Below are positions 1 through 11,899 of a stretch of 64,000 bases of DNA, piece after piece (position 1 is the first letter of the stretch; each line of letters opens with the position of its first letter). This DNA comes from Symsagittifera roscoffensis (Eukaryota; Xenacoelomorpha; Acoela; Convolutidae): contig NC_087066.1 of NCBI RefSeq assembly GCF_963678635.1, positions 17,603,275 to 17,667,274 on the forward strand. Direction: 5' to 3'. Both the position numbers and the translations under genes were made by a program. The notes under the pieces were generated by a model. It was given only the letters and a program-made list of their open reading frames with translations. It did no database searches and was not told the DNA's origin.

Positions 1-1840
1 GAGGATGAGGATGTTGTATTCGTAATCAACAGGTCGGAGATTCAAATCCGGAACCTTGAAATAGTTTTTTTGCCCGAGTTTTTGCTGCGAATTTTTACTG
101 GTGGCTAGTGTTAATAAATTTACAAGCGGTCGTAGAGCAGATGCGATAATGCGATACCCAAATCTCAAAATTGATGTCCAAAACTTTTTAAGGTGTATTT
201 TCATTCTTTTTTTCTTTTTCCTTAATCCACTTTTTCTGTGTTTAATTTAAACTACTCCATGGAACTTAAAATGCAGTCGGAACATTCAGCGCGCTTCGCC
301 CGATACGAGCAGTGTGGTTCACTTTGAAGTCCTTTGCTAAATGGAAATCAACTAAAACAATTACACTCTCAAATAAGTAAATTGCAACTGGCCCGAAAAA
401 AAAACATTTGGCTTTTAGTTTCAAACGTGCACCTCAGTGTCTAGGTTCGCAATTCTAGGAATGAAAAAGTTGACTTTAGATTGGGCTTCAGATGGGTTGG
501 TTTCATGAATGATTGTCAATTATAGAAGATTTTTTTTTGCATTCAAAAAGCCTCTGAGGCCATATTTTCTTTTCTTTAAAAATGATTCAAAAGTAATCCA
601 GTCATTGTCCGGTTTTCTGGAGTTCATTGACACTTTTTCAGCCTAATTTTCACTTTTTATAGATCAGTGGATTGAATATAGACCAGCGAAGGTAGTAAGC
701 TAGTTATAGTAGTTTTAAGTGATGGCATTGCTTAAGTAAACAGTTCGCGGCAATAAAAGGTCTGTGTTCATTTTTGAATTTTAGATAGATGTTTAGAATC
801 TTTTTCTTTTTTTCGAAAACTACGGAGCCAAATGTGAGATAAAGACTTCAATTGAAAGATCGAGTTGTAGTTTTCTCCTTTCAAATGAGTGATTAGTCGC
901 CTATATAAGCAGAGAAACACAAGGATTTAACGTAAAGTCCATTGTTTAATTACGCATTTCCGTATCAGTATGAAATATGATGAAAAATATTAGAACAGGT
1001 AGATCCAGCATTAGCTGCGCCACTAAATTACATCCGCGCGACCGTGGGGTAGATGCGAGGATGGGGATGTTGTACTCGTAATCAACAGGTCGGATATTCA
1101 AATCCGGAACCTTGAAATAGTTTTTTTGCCCGAGTTTTTGCTGCGAATTTTTACTGGTGGCTAGTGTTAATAAATTTACAAGCGGTGGTAGAGCAGATGC
1201 GATAATGTGATACCCCAAATCTCAAAATTGATGTCCAAAACTTTTTAAGGTGTATTTTCATTCTTTTATCTTTTTCCTTAATCCACTTTTTCTGTGTTTA
1301 ATTTAAACTACTCCATGGAACTTAAAATGCAGTCGGAACATTCAGCGCGCTTCGCCCGATACGAGCAGTGTGGTTCACTTTGAAGTCCTTTGCTAAATGG
1401 AAATCAACTAAAACAATTACACTCTCAAATAAGTAAATTGCAACTGGCCCGAAAAAAAAACATTTGGCTTTTAGTTTCAAACGTGCACCTCAGTGTCTAG
1501 GTTCGCAATTCTAGGAATGAAAAAGTTGACTTTAGATTGGGCTTCAGATGGGTTGGTTTCATGAATGATTGTCAATTATAGAAGATTTTTTTTGCATTCA
1601 AAAAGCCTCTGAGGCCATATTTTCTTTTCTTTAAAAATGATTCAAAAGTAATCCAGTCATTGTCCGGTTTTCTGGAGTTCATTGACACTTTTTCAGCCTA
1701 ATTTTCACTTTTTATAGATCAGTGGATTGAATATAGACCAGCGAAGGTAGTAAGCTAGTTATAGTAGTTTTAAGTGATGGCATTGCTTAAGTAAACAGTT
1801 CGCGGCAATAAAAGGTCTCTGTTCATTTTTCGAATTATAT
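1..1840. repeat. Tandem duplication, 1,056-bp period
   Basis: Bases 1 to about 785 reappear at 1057-1840 almost unchanged. Shared landmarks include 'caacaggtcgga', 'cattcagcgcgcttcgcc', 'acgtgcacctcagtgtctag' and 'cagttcgcggcaataaaagg'. The first copy may begin before the window. Bases 786-1056 lie between the copies and hold no supported gene. The second copy ends about 15 bases before the splice acceptor at 1854-1855, so it forms the intron upstream of the first exon seen. Confidence 0.93.
1041..1115 (+). repeat. Degenerate tRNA-Thr(CGU)-like sequence / SINE head
   Basis: The stretch has an A-box-like part (gtggggtagatgcgagg), an anticodon-loop-like 'ctcgtaa' flanked by near-complementary bases, and a B-box-like 'ggatattcaaatcc'. 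This is the layout of a tRNA-Thr with anticodon CGT. The anticodon stem needs a bulge and the acceptor stem does not close, so it is read as a tRNA pseudogene or SINE head. A second copy starts at base 1, where its 5' part is cut off by the window edge. Confidence 0.45.
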
Positions 1841-1855
1841 GCTATTTTGTTTCAG

Positions 1856-4800
1856 CGTATCTGTTGCTGACCCTGGAGTTGGAGGAGGGAGCAACTATGT
1901 GTCGAGTAGTAATGTGAATTCTGGTAATTCTTATGCGACACGCGGCGCAAGTGCAGCTGGAGGAAATACTTCAGGCACTACAGGGCCTCAGGTCTCTAAG
2001 AATTTGGGACCGATCAGAGGTTAGCTTATGTATTGCTTCGTTTGTGAATGACGGAACTGAACATTCCCTTAAGTATGTAGTTTAAGGTGAATGTCTTATT
2101 ATAGTTGGCATCCGCCCAGTTTTCCTTGTAGGAATTTTTGCCTATGTTCTTAGGTTGGGTCAAAATTGATTGAACATTGCGTTTTGCTACTAAAGGAATT
2201 TATTACCAATTTTTTTTTATGATTTGATCTTCACTGTTCGTTTGTGATTTAATATGTTATGTATCTATCTACACACATAGTGCAAACTTTTTATCTGATA
2301 CAAATACCCGTTTGAATTTGCTTTAAATGTGGTAATGAGTTTTTTTTTTAGAAAACAAGGCTTTCCAAATGCGGAGACAGCGCCTTCTGCAAATTACAAG
2401 AACAAATCCACAAGGGGCAAATGCAAACAACACTTCGAATTCGGCTGGCAATGCTGGTGGATCTTCGTCGTCTAGCAGTAATAATCATAGCAATACTGCC
2501 AACAATCGTAGAGGCAGTCAAGATGCAAATAATAACGCAGCATCAATGTCGTCAACGCCCAACCACTTCATATACCAGGTGGGAGGCAGGATAATGATAA
2601 TTTTACCTTGTACTGTATTTACACAAGGACCGTAGGGATCAGTCATATCACGAACTCTATTTTTTCCAACCCAAGTCTCAAATAATTTATATTGTGGCAC
2701 TTATGCTAGCATTATAGCTGGTTCAGTTTTGCTGCATACCAGAAAAACCTGCCAATCATAATTAATTTTTGAAATTCAATGAGCTTTTGAGTTCTATTTT
2801 TTTCTTCGAAATTAGAAACACGAAAAATTTTTGGGATAAGTTTTTGAAATTTGCCCAAGCTCAAGTATGTTTTTTTGCGGTTCGACTTTTGATTTCTTTT
2901 CAAGTTTAATTCAAATTTATTTGCTCAGAGGAAGGCAATTGCGGTCCCCAAAAACAAATGTGCAAATGGCGCACAAATAACGTGAAATATTTTGAGTTTC
3001 GAGAGGATTTCATTTTGAAGATTTCCCAGCGGAATAAAACGTTCTAAAATATCTATAGCGTGATCTAAATTTTTTTCGAAAGATTAAAAGTCTTTTTAAA
3101 AGGTTTCTGATAATTAAAGCGCTTCAGTGTGTTGTAAATTGTTATTGAAAGTTTTTTAAAAAATTTCTAAATTCATTTTTTTTTTCGATTTTTTATGTTT
3201 CATTGACACTCCAACTTTCTGTTGGCTATGACTTCTCACTTTTTAGTTAATTTTGAGTCCGAAAGGGACTCTTTTTCCTTTCTCCCCACATCACATAATC
3301 AACACTTTTATGATGTAACGAGTGGTTTTACAAGGTTAATCATGAAGACCAAATGTGTTTGTCATAGCTTAATTAGTTCGCATGTCAATTTTCATAACAA
3401 TCGGTTAATGCGAACAAAAATTTAACTCAAAAAATCGCAGGTGGGGGGAAGAAAAAGAGCCTGAAAAGGCATACATCCGACCAGGTTTTATGTACAGATA
3501 TTTTAGGGCGGCATAGGTGGTACTTTGATACCTCAGTTTACCCCTAGAGTTTTCTTTGGGGTATCTATAACGCGCGAAAAACTACCCTCTGCCATAGTTC
3601 CTTTCGACTTCTCGAGTCATCGGAACAAAAATGCCGATAAGTGTCATGATTTGAATTACAGTACTAGCCAACACTGACGCTTTTTTAGGTGATAAAAGGT
3701 TAATTCGATTATGCGATTTAGGACGGATCCAATTCGCGTACCACGCCCATATTGACACAGCCGACCGCCCTTAAGCAACTTTTGAATCATCAGCACAGCA
3801 CAAGCAAACAACAACAGCAATCAAATGAACAACGGAACTCAGTTAATCCGAACACTTCGAGAGCCGTGTACAATCTTCCGGTGACGAATAATAACTACGC
3901 TCAATCCTTGCTGGGGCCTCAATTCGAAGCGGGCTCGGCGATGAATTATTTGAACAAAAATCTACCAATTCATGTGAACAACCAGCCTGGAGGCAGTTCA
4001 ACTATTGCAGGGCTAGCTATTATTTCACCAAGGAAGGCACATGCATATATTCAAAAGGGAAACCCGCCACCTGGGTCTAATCAACAACAAACTTTAGCTC
4101 CGTTTTCAAGGTCGAAGCTCGGAATCAACCGATCGCTTAGTGTGTTACAGCCGAACCCAAACCATCATGCGAGTAATTTAATGTATTCTTCGGCGGGTAG
4201 CTCTTCTAATGTGAACGCACAACATGTAAGTTTCACCAAGGTTCAGATGTGATGCGAATGAATTTCGAATGAACATTTACATCGCGGGAAACTAAGAGGC
4301 GATATGGTCTCCCAAATGGCTTGATAATAATCAAGTTTGTCCTGATAAGCTGTTTTTGAGGCAATGAAATGTGAAAAAATGTATCTAATGAAAATCACAA
4401 ACCAGCTTGATTTTTCGATTAGGTATAGAATTACCATAAATCAAGATTTGAATTAGACTTTAAAACTCGATATCAATCGTGTCATCTTTTCTAGAACATG
4501 GATCTGAACTCTGTTTATGCTGCATTTGAGAGATCCAATGGAACCCCAGTAAACAACACGCATTCAAACGTGTTAAAAAAGACATCCTACTCCCAGAATG
4601 ATCTCACAAATGTGGGAAAAGGACAACAGCAGCAACCAAGTAGGCAGATTAGAGCAGATAACAGCAACGATGCCTTCGCGACACAGTGTCGACTGAAGCA
4701 GTATAGAAGACCAATCAGGTTTGAATCACGGTCACAACTACGTTAATAAATTAAAACTAAACAGGTTAAAATGCACAGTTGTTGTTCCTTAATGTCTTCA

Positions 4801-7800
4801 TACTGATTGAAGTAGTGCCGATTGTGAAACGTTTTTTTTTGTTGAAAGACGATTAATAGAAAATTTGAGTTCAAAAAGGGAAAACTTTGGGAACTTGACA
4901 TAGTGTCTTCGATTTTTTGATGTGTAAAAAAAGGAACTTGAGTTACGCACGGTCTTTCATGTTGAATCGTTTGCTGAATGAAGTGCCTCGAGTTTCGAGA
5001 ATGACGAGGACTACTCGGACACGCGACTGTTGGAAGGATTTTCCAGTCACAACCAGTCGGCACTCTTAATGGCAACGATGACAGGGGACAAGTCAGAACA
5101 GGTGGTGGCCACCCCCTCTGTGCCTCCCAGGGGGGCCACGGGGGCAGAATCGAATGGGAATGTGACTATGTTTGAGAGAGTTCCATCTGCCGCCAGGAAG
5201 TCAGAGTGAGTGTCCAAAATTGTCTTTGTCAAATAGAGTTTGTGCATGTCTATAGGATTACAACTGAGTTCTATCGAGTTACTACTGATTGGGACTAAAG
5301 TTAGCTACAGTTCTTTCTACAGTTAAGTTGAGACTAGGAAATGAGTTCGAAGATGTGGTTCAAAAGTTTCATAAGGTATACTAAGCTCAAGTTAAGCACC
5401 TTCTATATTTCGTCAAAAGCAAAATGAATAGTAGTTTGCAAAGTATGGTCGGTCGGATCCCTGGTTTTATTTTTGAACTTGCTATCAATAAATGGTGATA
5501 CTTTTGCAGACCAGAGAGTTTGTCTTATTCTTCCAAATCAAAGGGAGGCAAGACTACAAAGAGAAAAGTGAAGTAAATATGTCACGTGCATGTAATTCTC
5601 AACATCCTCATCGTTTGCATGATCTTCTTGTCTATCATTGTCTTTGTTATTCTCATTCGTATTTATGTTTGCATCCCCTAAAGTGGCTCTTTTCCAGTTT
5701 CCGCCCTTTTGATTTTTTTTGAAATTCAATTTAAAAAAGTCTTTAAAATGATTTTTAATTTTAAACAGTACATCAAAACGTGTCAGCGTGAACAGGTGAA
5801 CAAATTTTTAGAACATTTCTTTCATTCGAAATTTCGTATGAACAACTTCTGAACAGCTTTATTTTGTAAATTTTTGAGGGGATGGGAAACTGGAAAAGAG
5901 CCCCTAAAGTGTCTCCTTTTTTCACTTGCGAGAGCAAGTGGGTTGTAATCGGGAACTAGACTTTTTCCCATAAACAACTATTGCGCTTTCTGTTGCTCAA
6001 TTTTTGCTGCTGCTAAGACATGCTGATTTTTCTGATAATTCAAACAAAACCACTTTTTGGTTCATTTGAGGTATCAATTAGTTTTTTAATATAATGTTGA
6101 AAATTGTTGATTTTATTGGACTTATGTGGTTTTCGGCCTAGTTTTGGTCGGCTGATTTTTTTTTCCAAATGCTCTCAAACTACCCTCCCAAATCTGACAT
6201 TTTAAGTTCAATTGATAGAACAGGTTGGAAAGCTCCTCTGCTTAAGCTGTTACGCTCCACGTTTTTCTACAAAAAGTCGTCGCCCTCGTAAAAGTTCAAT
6301 AGAAAGAACCACATGCAAAAATTTTACCTGCAGAAGTGGCGAATCCTTAAGTTGTTGTAAGAGAAATATTAGGTCCTTGGGATAATTTAAATTGTAAATG
6401 TAAAAAGTTTTACTCTGCTTATTTTATTTGTGAAACAATTAATGTTATGGGTGAAGCCCAACTTTTGAATTTTCTGAAAACCATTTCATCCTGCATCAGT
6501 ACCAAAAATTCGGATAAAATAGAACAGGTACCTTCAGCTTTAGATGGGATCCTCGTATTATAATTGAAAATTGTTTTGTAATTTTACCAACTCTGATTTG
6601 GAATCATGTCATTAAGAGTAATGAGCGTAGTGAGTACTCTGATATAGGTCTTGGCGATTTTTTAAGAAATTTTTTCTGGGAAAAGTCTTAAAATTTATTC
6701 ACGCTCAGTTTTGATTTTTGAGGTTTGACTTCTGATTTCTTTTCAAGTTCACTTCATTTCCGTTGTTAAAAATGGAATTTAATTGTCAGATTACCCTGCG
6801 AAATAAAAGAAAATTGCCTATTAATCAAGTTTTCCTAAATTCGGTTCTTTTTATCAAAAAAAGTCAAACATAAATTGTTCGTGAAATTGCTTTAATGGCC
6901 TATACTAGTTCTTCAAAATGTGCAAGTTGATGCTTAAAAAAACAAAGTCTTCTGTTTCTGCGTTCATTTCTTTTCCAACAGTCAGTTGGCTGTTTTTTTT
7001 ATCGGCTGAGCGGGTTCGGCTTTTGTTGTATCGGCTTATTCATTTTATGTTGCGTAGTTTAACCACAGTTTTAATTTTTATGACCACAGTAACGAGGGTC
7101 GACCCAAGTTTTTCGCCTTATTTGCCGCTCGGTCATTAGTTATAAATGCTTGCTAAGGCTGTTTATGAGCCTCACCCGAGACAACGTTGTAAAAATTTCT
7201 ATAGACATTTTTTTCTACTTTTTTCAGCTTAATTTTTTATAAACATTGACCTCTTGTAATGCAATGTTTTAATTGTATGCCAAGTGTTGCGAAGCTCCGA
7301 TTCGCCTCTGTGTACGAATAAGTACATTTCATTCAACTAGTACAGATTTGACTTATTTTAGCGGCAAAACTAAGAGGTTACTTAGATGTGATAGCTCTCC
7401 CAAGCCTCCGAGGAAAAAGAGCCACGAGTTAGTAGGTCACACGTCTCTAAATCAAACTATTCTTTCTGTTTTAGTTTATTGCCTTACTAAGTTGAACTAA
7501 ATGTAAATTAGGTCACTTTGGATAGCGGTAGAACTTGCTTACTTCGAACTAATTCTAGCACCATTTGGAGCAGATTCAAAAAGAAGAGGGGAGGGAGGTT
7601 TTGGAAGGTTATAACCCACAAATTTTGTCACCGCCCGCTACCACGAAGTTAATCGATATTTGCGCCTAAGAAAAATTTATTGGTGGTTCACTTATTTTTG
7701 TTTGTTCGGTGTTGTGCTTTTGGCGAGTAAAAACCTTGTCATCGAAATTTCTCGCATCATTCGATTATTTATGTGGGCCAGGCGATTCTAGTTTAAAAGT

Positions 7801-8655
7801 TTTGAGAACTAAGTGAACCATTTTCGGTTGTTGCAGGAAAAAGAAGTCAACTGGAAGCATAGGAGGACAAAACAGTAAAAACACGCCAAATACTTCTCTG
7901 TACGCGACTGGAAAAAGCAGTGGGGACCACAGAACAAAATTAAAGGAGAGTCACGACACCACAGCAGCAATACAGCTCCTAAGCAGGGAGAACGGAGGGG
8001 GAGGGGGAGGGGGAGGGGGACAGAATTATAAGAAGTCCTCGATCAAGAGTGCCTCGAGTAGCACTAACAACACTCCCACAGTTAAGAGACGCAAGAGCAG
8101 CAAGCGCTCAGGTAAGATTGAAAGTTATGGATCTCTTAGCTATTTCCCCCTTATTGTTCTTGGTCACGACTTAACACCCCTACTATAAAGAACTAAATCA
8201 ATGGTTGAGCGATGTTAGTTTTGTTCCTAGTAACGAATCTCCTCCACTTTACAAAAAGGTGATAATAGTTACAGAGATCCTAAGTCATAATACTGATAAT
8301 GATAATGGTGTAAGATAGCCCGTAATTATTTTGAAAGCAATGTAACTGAACTCGAAAACCATTAAAATCAAGAAAAAATTATAACTGCAAAAAGCAAAAA
8401 AAAAAGATGTTAAGAAAGTAAGTAATAGTAATACATAGGGTTACGAACAAATATATAGGATGAGAATTCGCCTTCGAAGATTCTAATTTAATCGAATGAA
8501 CGAACGAGGAAGAAACAAAAAACTACTATCAAATGTAACATTTTTTGATGATTTTGCTGGTTCATTCTGAGCTAGCCATCCATGAATCTTAACTTAACTC
8601 AGGCTAGATGAAAATCTTTGTTTCAGCCAATTCTGGTTCAACAGTGAGCGCCTGA
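1856..8655 (+). CDS. C-terminal exons of an unrecognised low-complexity protein
   Basis: Eight exons join in one open frame: 1856-2019, 2352-2578, 3722-4225, 4495-4718, 4984-5205, 5510-5572, 7837-8111 and 8627-8655 (TGA at 8653). All introns are GT-AG and phases match at each junction. Together they give 568 residues. The start must lie upstream, before the window. The protein is rich in Asn, Gln, Ser and Gly. It has a Gln run (KQQQQSNEQ), a short acidic patch (FENDEDYSDTR), a basic cluster (TTKRKVKKKKS), a Gly run coded at 7996-8021, and a basic tail (VKRRKSSKRS) ending GSTVSA. No catalytic domain, signal peptide or membrane segment is visible, so it is probably a disordered tail. I do not recognise the family. 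The exon-5 acceptor could also be at 4993, which drops three residues. The exon-6 donor (gtaaat) is chosen because it keeps frame. Confidence 0.8.
2579..3721 (+). other. Intron 2 of the low-complexity gene
   Basis: The intron is 1,143 bp, from the gtggga donor to the tttag acceptor. It contains the foldback at 3266-3461 and a degraded piece (2800-3110) of a dispersed repeat also seen at 6620-6850 and 50220-50540. No conserved coding is visible inside. Confidence 0.7.
3266..3461. mobile_element. Foldback MITE, GGCTCTTTTTCC family
   Basis: The left end (ggactctttttcctttctcc) is the near reverse complement of the right end (gggaagaaaaagagcc). The element is 196 bp, non-coding and intronic. It belongs with the copies at 5685-5902 and 60127-60169. 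The flanking 8-mers (tccgaaag and tgaaaagg) do not match well, so no target-site duplication is claimed here. Confidence 0.6.
5685..5902. mobile_element. Foldback MITE with 8-bp target-site duplication
   Basis: The terminal inverted repeats are perfect over 18 bp (ggctcttttccagtttcc and its reverse complement at 5885-5902). The element is flanked on both sides by the direct 8-mer cctaaagt (5677-5684 and 5903-5910). At 218 bp with no coding capacity, it is a non-autonomous DNA transposon. An 8-bp duplication and GG-starting ends fit Merlin-like or P-like families, but the superfamily is inference. Confidence 0.85.
6620..6850. repeat. Dispersed repeat (aatgagcg...tataggtctt family)
   Basis: The sequence 'taatgagcg..gtgag..ctctgatataggtctt' followed by 'gaaataaaa' and 'cctattaatc' resembles 50230-50550 and 51640-51970. 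A more degraded relative is at 2800-3110. It is non-coding and of unknown class. Confidence 0.5.
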
Positions 8656-9800
8656 AAACAAAAGAAGATATCATCCTAGAGCCAACCATTGAAATGAAAC
8701 TTGAAACTTAAAAAGTTGCTTCAATTGCCCAATTTTCCTTACCTTAGCTTTTATTGTTTTCTTCTTCATTAGACAGGAGTTGATGATGGAATCACAAATG
8801 TTGATACAAAAATCAAGATGACATAGGTTCTGACGACCATCAAGTAAATTCCTTGCTCTCCTGTTTAATTAGTCAAGCCGTTGAGTATAAACGGAGTTGA
8901 TGACGAATCAACTTAAAACCCTACGTGTAGTTTGTTGTACTAAAATGCTGTTTATCTGCAGATTGTTTGTTTGTAAATATCACCTGACTGTTAAAGTGGG
9001 TTGTACATATTTGATGTAGATATATGTGCTATATATTAATTTAGCCAGCCTCGAATTTCTTTTCAAGACTTCTGAGTATACGATAGCTCGATTCAATCAA
9101 TAGTGAACTTTCTGACGTTAGTGGTGTCCTGTGTTTCTTTTATTTAAACTGAACAATAACGAGTTCAGTGAACTATCCCTAATTTTGGGTTTTTAGCCAG
9201 GAAAATTTTTAAAAGAGTTCATTAAAAAAGCTAAATGAATTGGTGGCACAAGCTATAATCACGATCTGTAGTGTTGGAAAATTCATAGCATCTGTTCTCT
9301 GCTTTTTTGGTGGCCAGTGTTTTCCGTTAGAGTAGGTTTAGTGAAGCGTGTGGCTCAGAGGGAAGGACATAAAATTCCTAGCTACTTGTTGGAGTTTCAA
9401 CACCGCACATAGTTCAGACTCTTATGTAGGTCGTGATGACTTTTTTAGTTTTTTTATACCGTTGTTGAAATGAAGGCTAACTCCACTATCAAACAGCAAA
9501 AGGTCACAAAAACGACCGATTTTGATTTCAATTTGCCCATTGGTCTAGTTTTCTCAAATTGGGTTAATGTTATTACACTTGCAAATTGGGTTAATGTTAT
9601 TACAATATTGGTGTCACTTTTGGGGCACCTTAAAAGCTTTTTCATAACATGTGCTTTGACATTCGAATAGTCATAAGTTAACACAGTTGATGGGTTTTTA
9701 ATTCATCAAATGAACCGAAAACAGTGATTTGTTTCAAACAGCAGTACAATAATGAAAACTCGATTTCAGAATATTTCTAACACTATATATACTGTTTGTC
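8656..9800. other. 3' flank of the low-complexity gene; no gene seen
   Basis: The stretch after the TGA probably includes the 3' UTR. No clear AATAAA was found in the first 400 bases. A 23-bp direct repeat (caaattgggttaatgttatt, 9555 and 9582) is the only structure noted. Confidence 0.5.
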
Positions 9801-9812
9801 GGTTATTTAGCG

Positions 9813-9895
9813 TGCGTGGCTGAGTTGATAGTGCTTGAGACTCAAAATCTCTTGATTGCAGTTGGTCGCAGATTCGAATCCTACACGTAGCCGAG
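9813..9895 (+). repeat. Degenerate tRNA-Leu-like sequence / SINE head
   Basis: The order of parts follows a class II tRNA: 'gcgtggctgagttgatagtgc' (A box), 'gactcaaaatc' (anticodon arm like Leu), a longer variable region, then 'cagattcgaatcc' (B box). The T stem has two mismatches and the acceptor stem closes poorly. It is therefore read as a tRNA pseudogene or the head of a SINE. Confidence 0.45.
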
Positions 9896-9976
9896 TTTTT
9901 GCTTATTAGAGGCTCATTTCTACTTTCTTATTTCACTTAATCAAGCTGCTTTTTGGCCGTGTTCTCGCAAGTGTTT

Positions 9977-9993
9977 GCGAAGCTTAGCTTCGC
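9977..9993. repeat. Perfect 17-bp palindrome gcgaagcttagcttcgc
   Basis: The arms are 7 bp (gcgaagc and gcttcgc) around tta, followed by 'ctctg'. Related pieces occur at 7288-7313 (gcgaagctccgattcgcctctg) and near 61452-61475 (cagaggcgaagcctagctt). This suggests the end of a short dispersed repeat. Confidence 0.45.
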
Positions 9994-11890
9994 CTCTGCG
10001 TCAAAAAGTGTCAATCACACACTGGGCTAGAAATTCCGCGAGGTTTAATGTCATCTTATTTTTTTTGAAAAAAAAACGTTTTTTGAAAGTTGATATTTTT
10101 TTTCTCCAAAATACCAGCTATTATTTTCTTCTGGTAAAATGTGTTCATTGGCTTTTTTCCAACTGTCTGCTGGGCAATGTTTTCATTTAGTATTGATTTT
10201 TTGTTGTTCATGAGAAAAACTTAATGTATTTAATTCTAAAAGGGTTACGGCGTTTAGACTTCGCTTGGCCTGAATTCAAATATATTGTTTTGCCTATGAA
10301 TGGTAGATTTTCTATAACCTAAAAAGTTTCAGGCCGCCAACAAAGTGATTGAACTTTAAAATTTCCATTGGCCAGTGAAAAATAAAGAACTAATTTATCG
10401 ATCAATTCAATCGGATTTACTAAAGTTTTAATCGTTAATTCTAACAAAAACCATTAAATGGAAAACATCTTTTCTGATGTAATTATTTGAATATAACTAT
10501 GAAAAGCACAAAAAAAGTTTTTGGCCGGTTTCTGTGTAAACTTTTTTCAATTTCTTTTTTTTATTTGACAGAAAAAAAACTCAATAGAATTCATAAAGTG
10601 TTTTTTTTTCGGTCTGACAAAATGTTGGCCAAAAAGGAGATTATTATCGAATTACAATTGATTTTATATATTTTTTGAGTTTTTGTTTGAAATATAATCA
10701 ACTATAATCTCTTGGAAAATGTCACGACTAGAATCCATTATAATTCTTTTGATCATCCTCTTTTATAATTATAATCAATTATAAATGTCAAAAAAGTGAC
10801 ATAATAATCTATTATAATCGAATTTTTACGCCTAAGCTTGGATGCAAAATCCTAAACTTACTCGCAAAATCTCAAAACTAATGAAGTGTGAATTATGTTG
10901 CTCAAGAAAACATTTTCTAATAAATCTACTGATCTCTTCGGAGCAGTACACTTCGCGTAAGCCGTGGTAGTCAATCAAACAAGTTGCACGAAATGTTCCC
11001 CAGGGACAAGCGTAAATTTGGTAGAAATTTTTTTTGGAAGACTCAAAACCTAGCAAAAAGCTTCCTCGTGTTTTAAACTCAAAATTTTTTGCCAATTGAT
11101 GGGTTCCTGTTAAAATATAACTTTATCTGCGGTATATCGAATCTGCAGCTTTTGCTTTCGACAAGCAAATGAATGTCCTTTTTTTAATTTTTTTGTCTGT
11201 TTCTCTGCAAATGTGTACGATATAGGGTTGAAAAATTGACAAATGCTAGATGAAATTCATTGAAAGGACTTAGTCGGTCTTTAAATTTAAGAAATGCTGT
11301 TTCCATGGCGTAAATCAGCCGATGAATTATAATTAGTTGTGGAGGTGTTCTGCAGTGGAATCACCATCTCAAACAAGAATTGGTTCTTTAGGAAACTGAT
11401 GAGCTTGACTTACTCGTTATACCGCTGAAAAACAACAGACAGAAGAATTAAAAGTGTTATTTTGTCCGACATCAAAAAACGGTCATGTCTGTTTTTACGA
11501 TAAAAACATTCAAAAATCTTGGGACAACATGACTGTTAATGAGAATCTTGTCCATGAGTTTGGGCAACCTTTTTTCCAAAAGTTTTTTGGACAACTTTTT
11601 TGTTGACTTTTTCGAGTATCAGGTCAAAACATGCATGAAAGTTAGTTTGTTTTTACACAAGAAGAAGCTGCTCAAGGAACCATTTTTATCCCATAAATTC
11701 AAATTCCTCATATTGATTGTGAGGATGTATCCACAACATCTTTATAACTAGTTATGATATATTGGCTGATTTACGCTTTCAAAACTGTGTTTCTGAACTT
11801 TTGGCCTCACTATGTCCTTTCAATAAATTTCATTTAGCAGTTGCCAATTTTTGAACCCTACATCTTAATTAGTTGCAGAGAAAACGACTT
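9994..11890. other. Gene-free AT-rich stretch
   Basis: Only short ORFs without domain signatures are present (9975-10190, 10487-10678, 10832-11095 minus, 11539-11751). They are rich in Phe, Lys and Leu, as expected from translating AT-rich DNA. A local cluster of 'ataatc' and 'attataa' words lies at 10690-10820. Confidence 0.5.
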
Positions 11891-11899
11891 TTAATCTGT

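Larger units (their letters stand above)
5573..7836 (+). other. Intron 6 of the low-complexity gene
   Basis: The 2,264-bp intron runs from the gtaaat donor to the ttgcag acceptor. It contains the MITE at 5685-5902 and dispersed-repeat sequence at 6620-6850. Short ORFs inside it (for example 6918-7139 and 7273-7500) have no recognisable domain and are treated as chance. Confidence 0.65.

Noticed and set aside
9335-9420. tRNA-like stretch 'gtgtggctcagagggaagg...gtttcaacacc'
   Set aside because: No anticodon arm and a poor B box; too weak to list.
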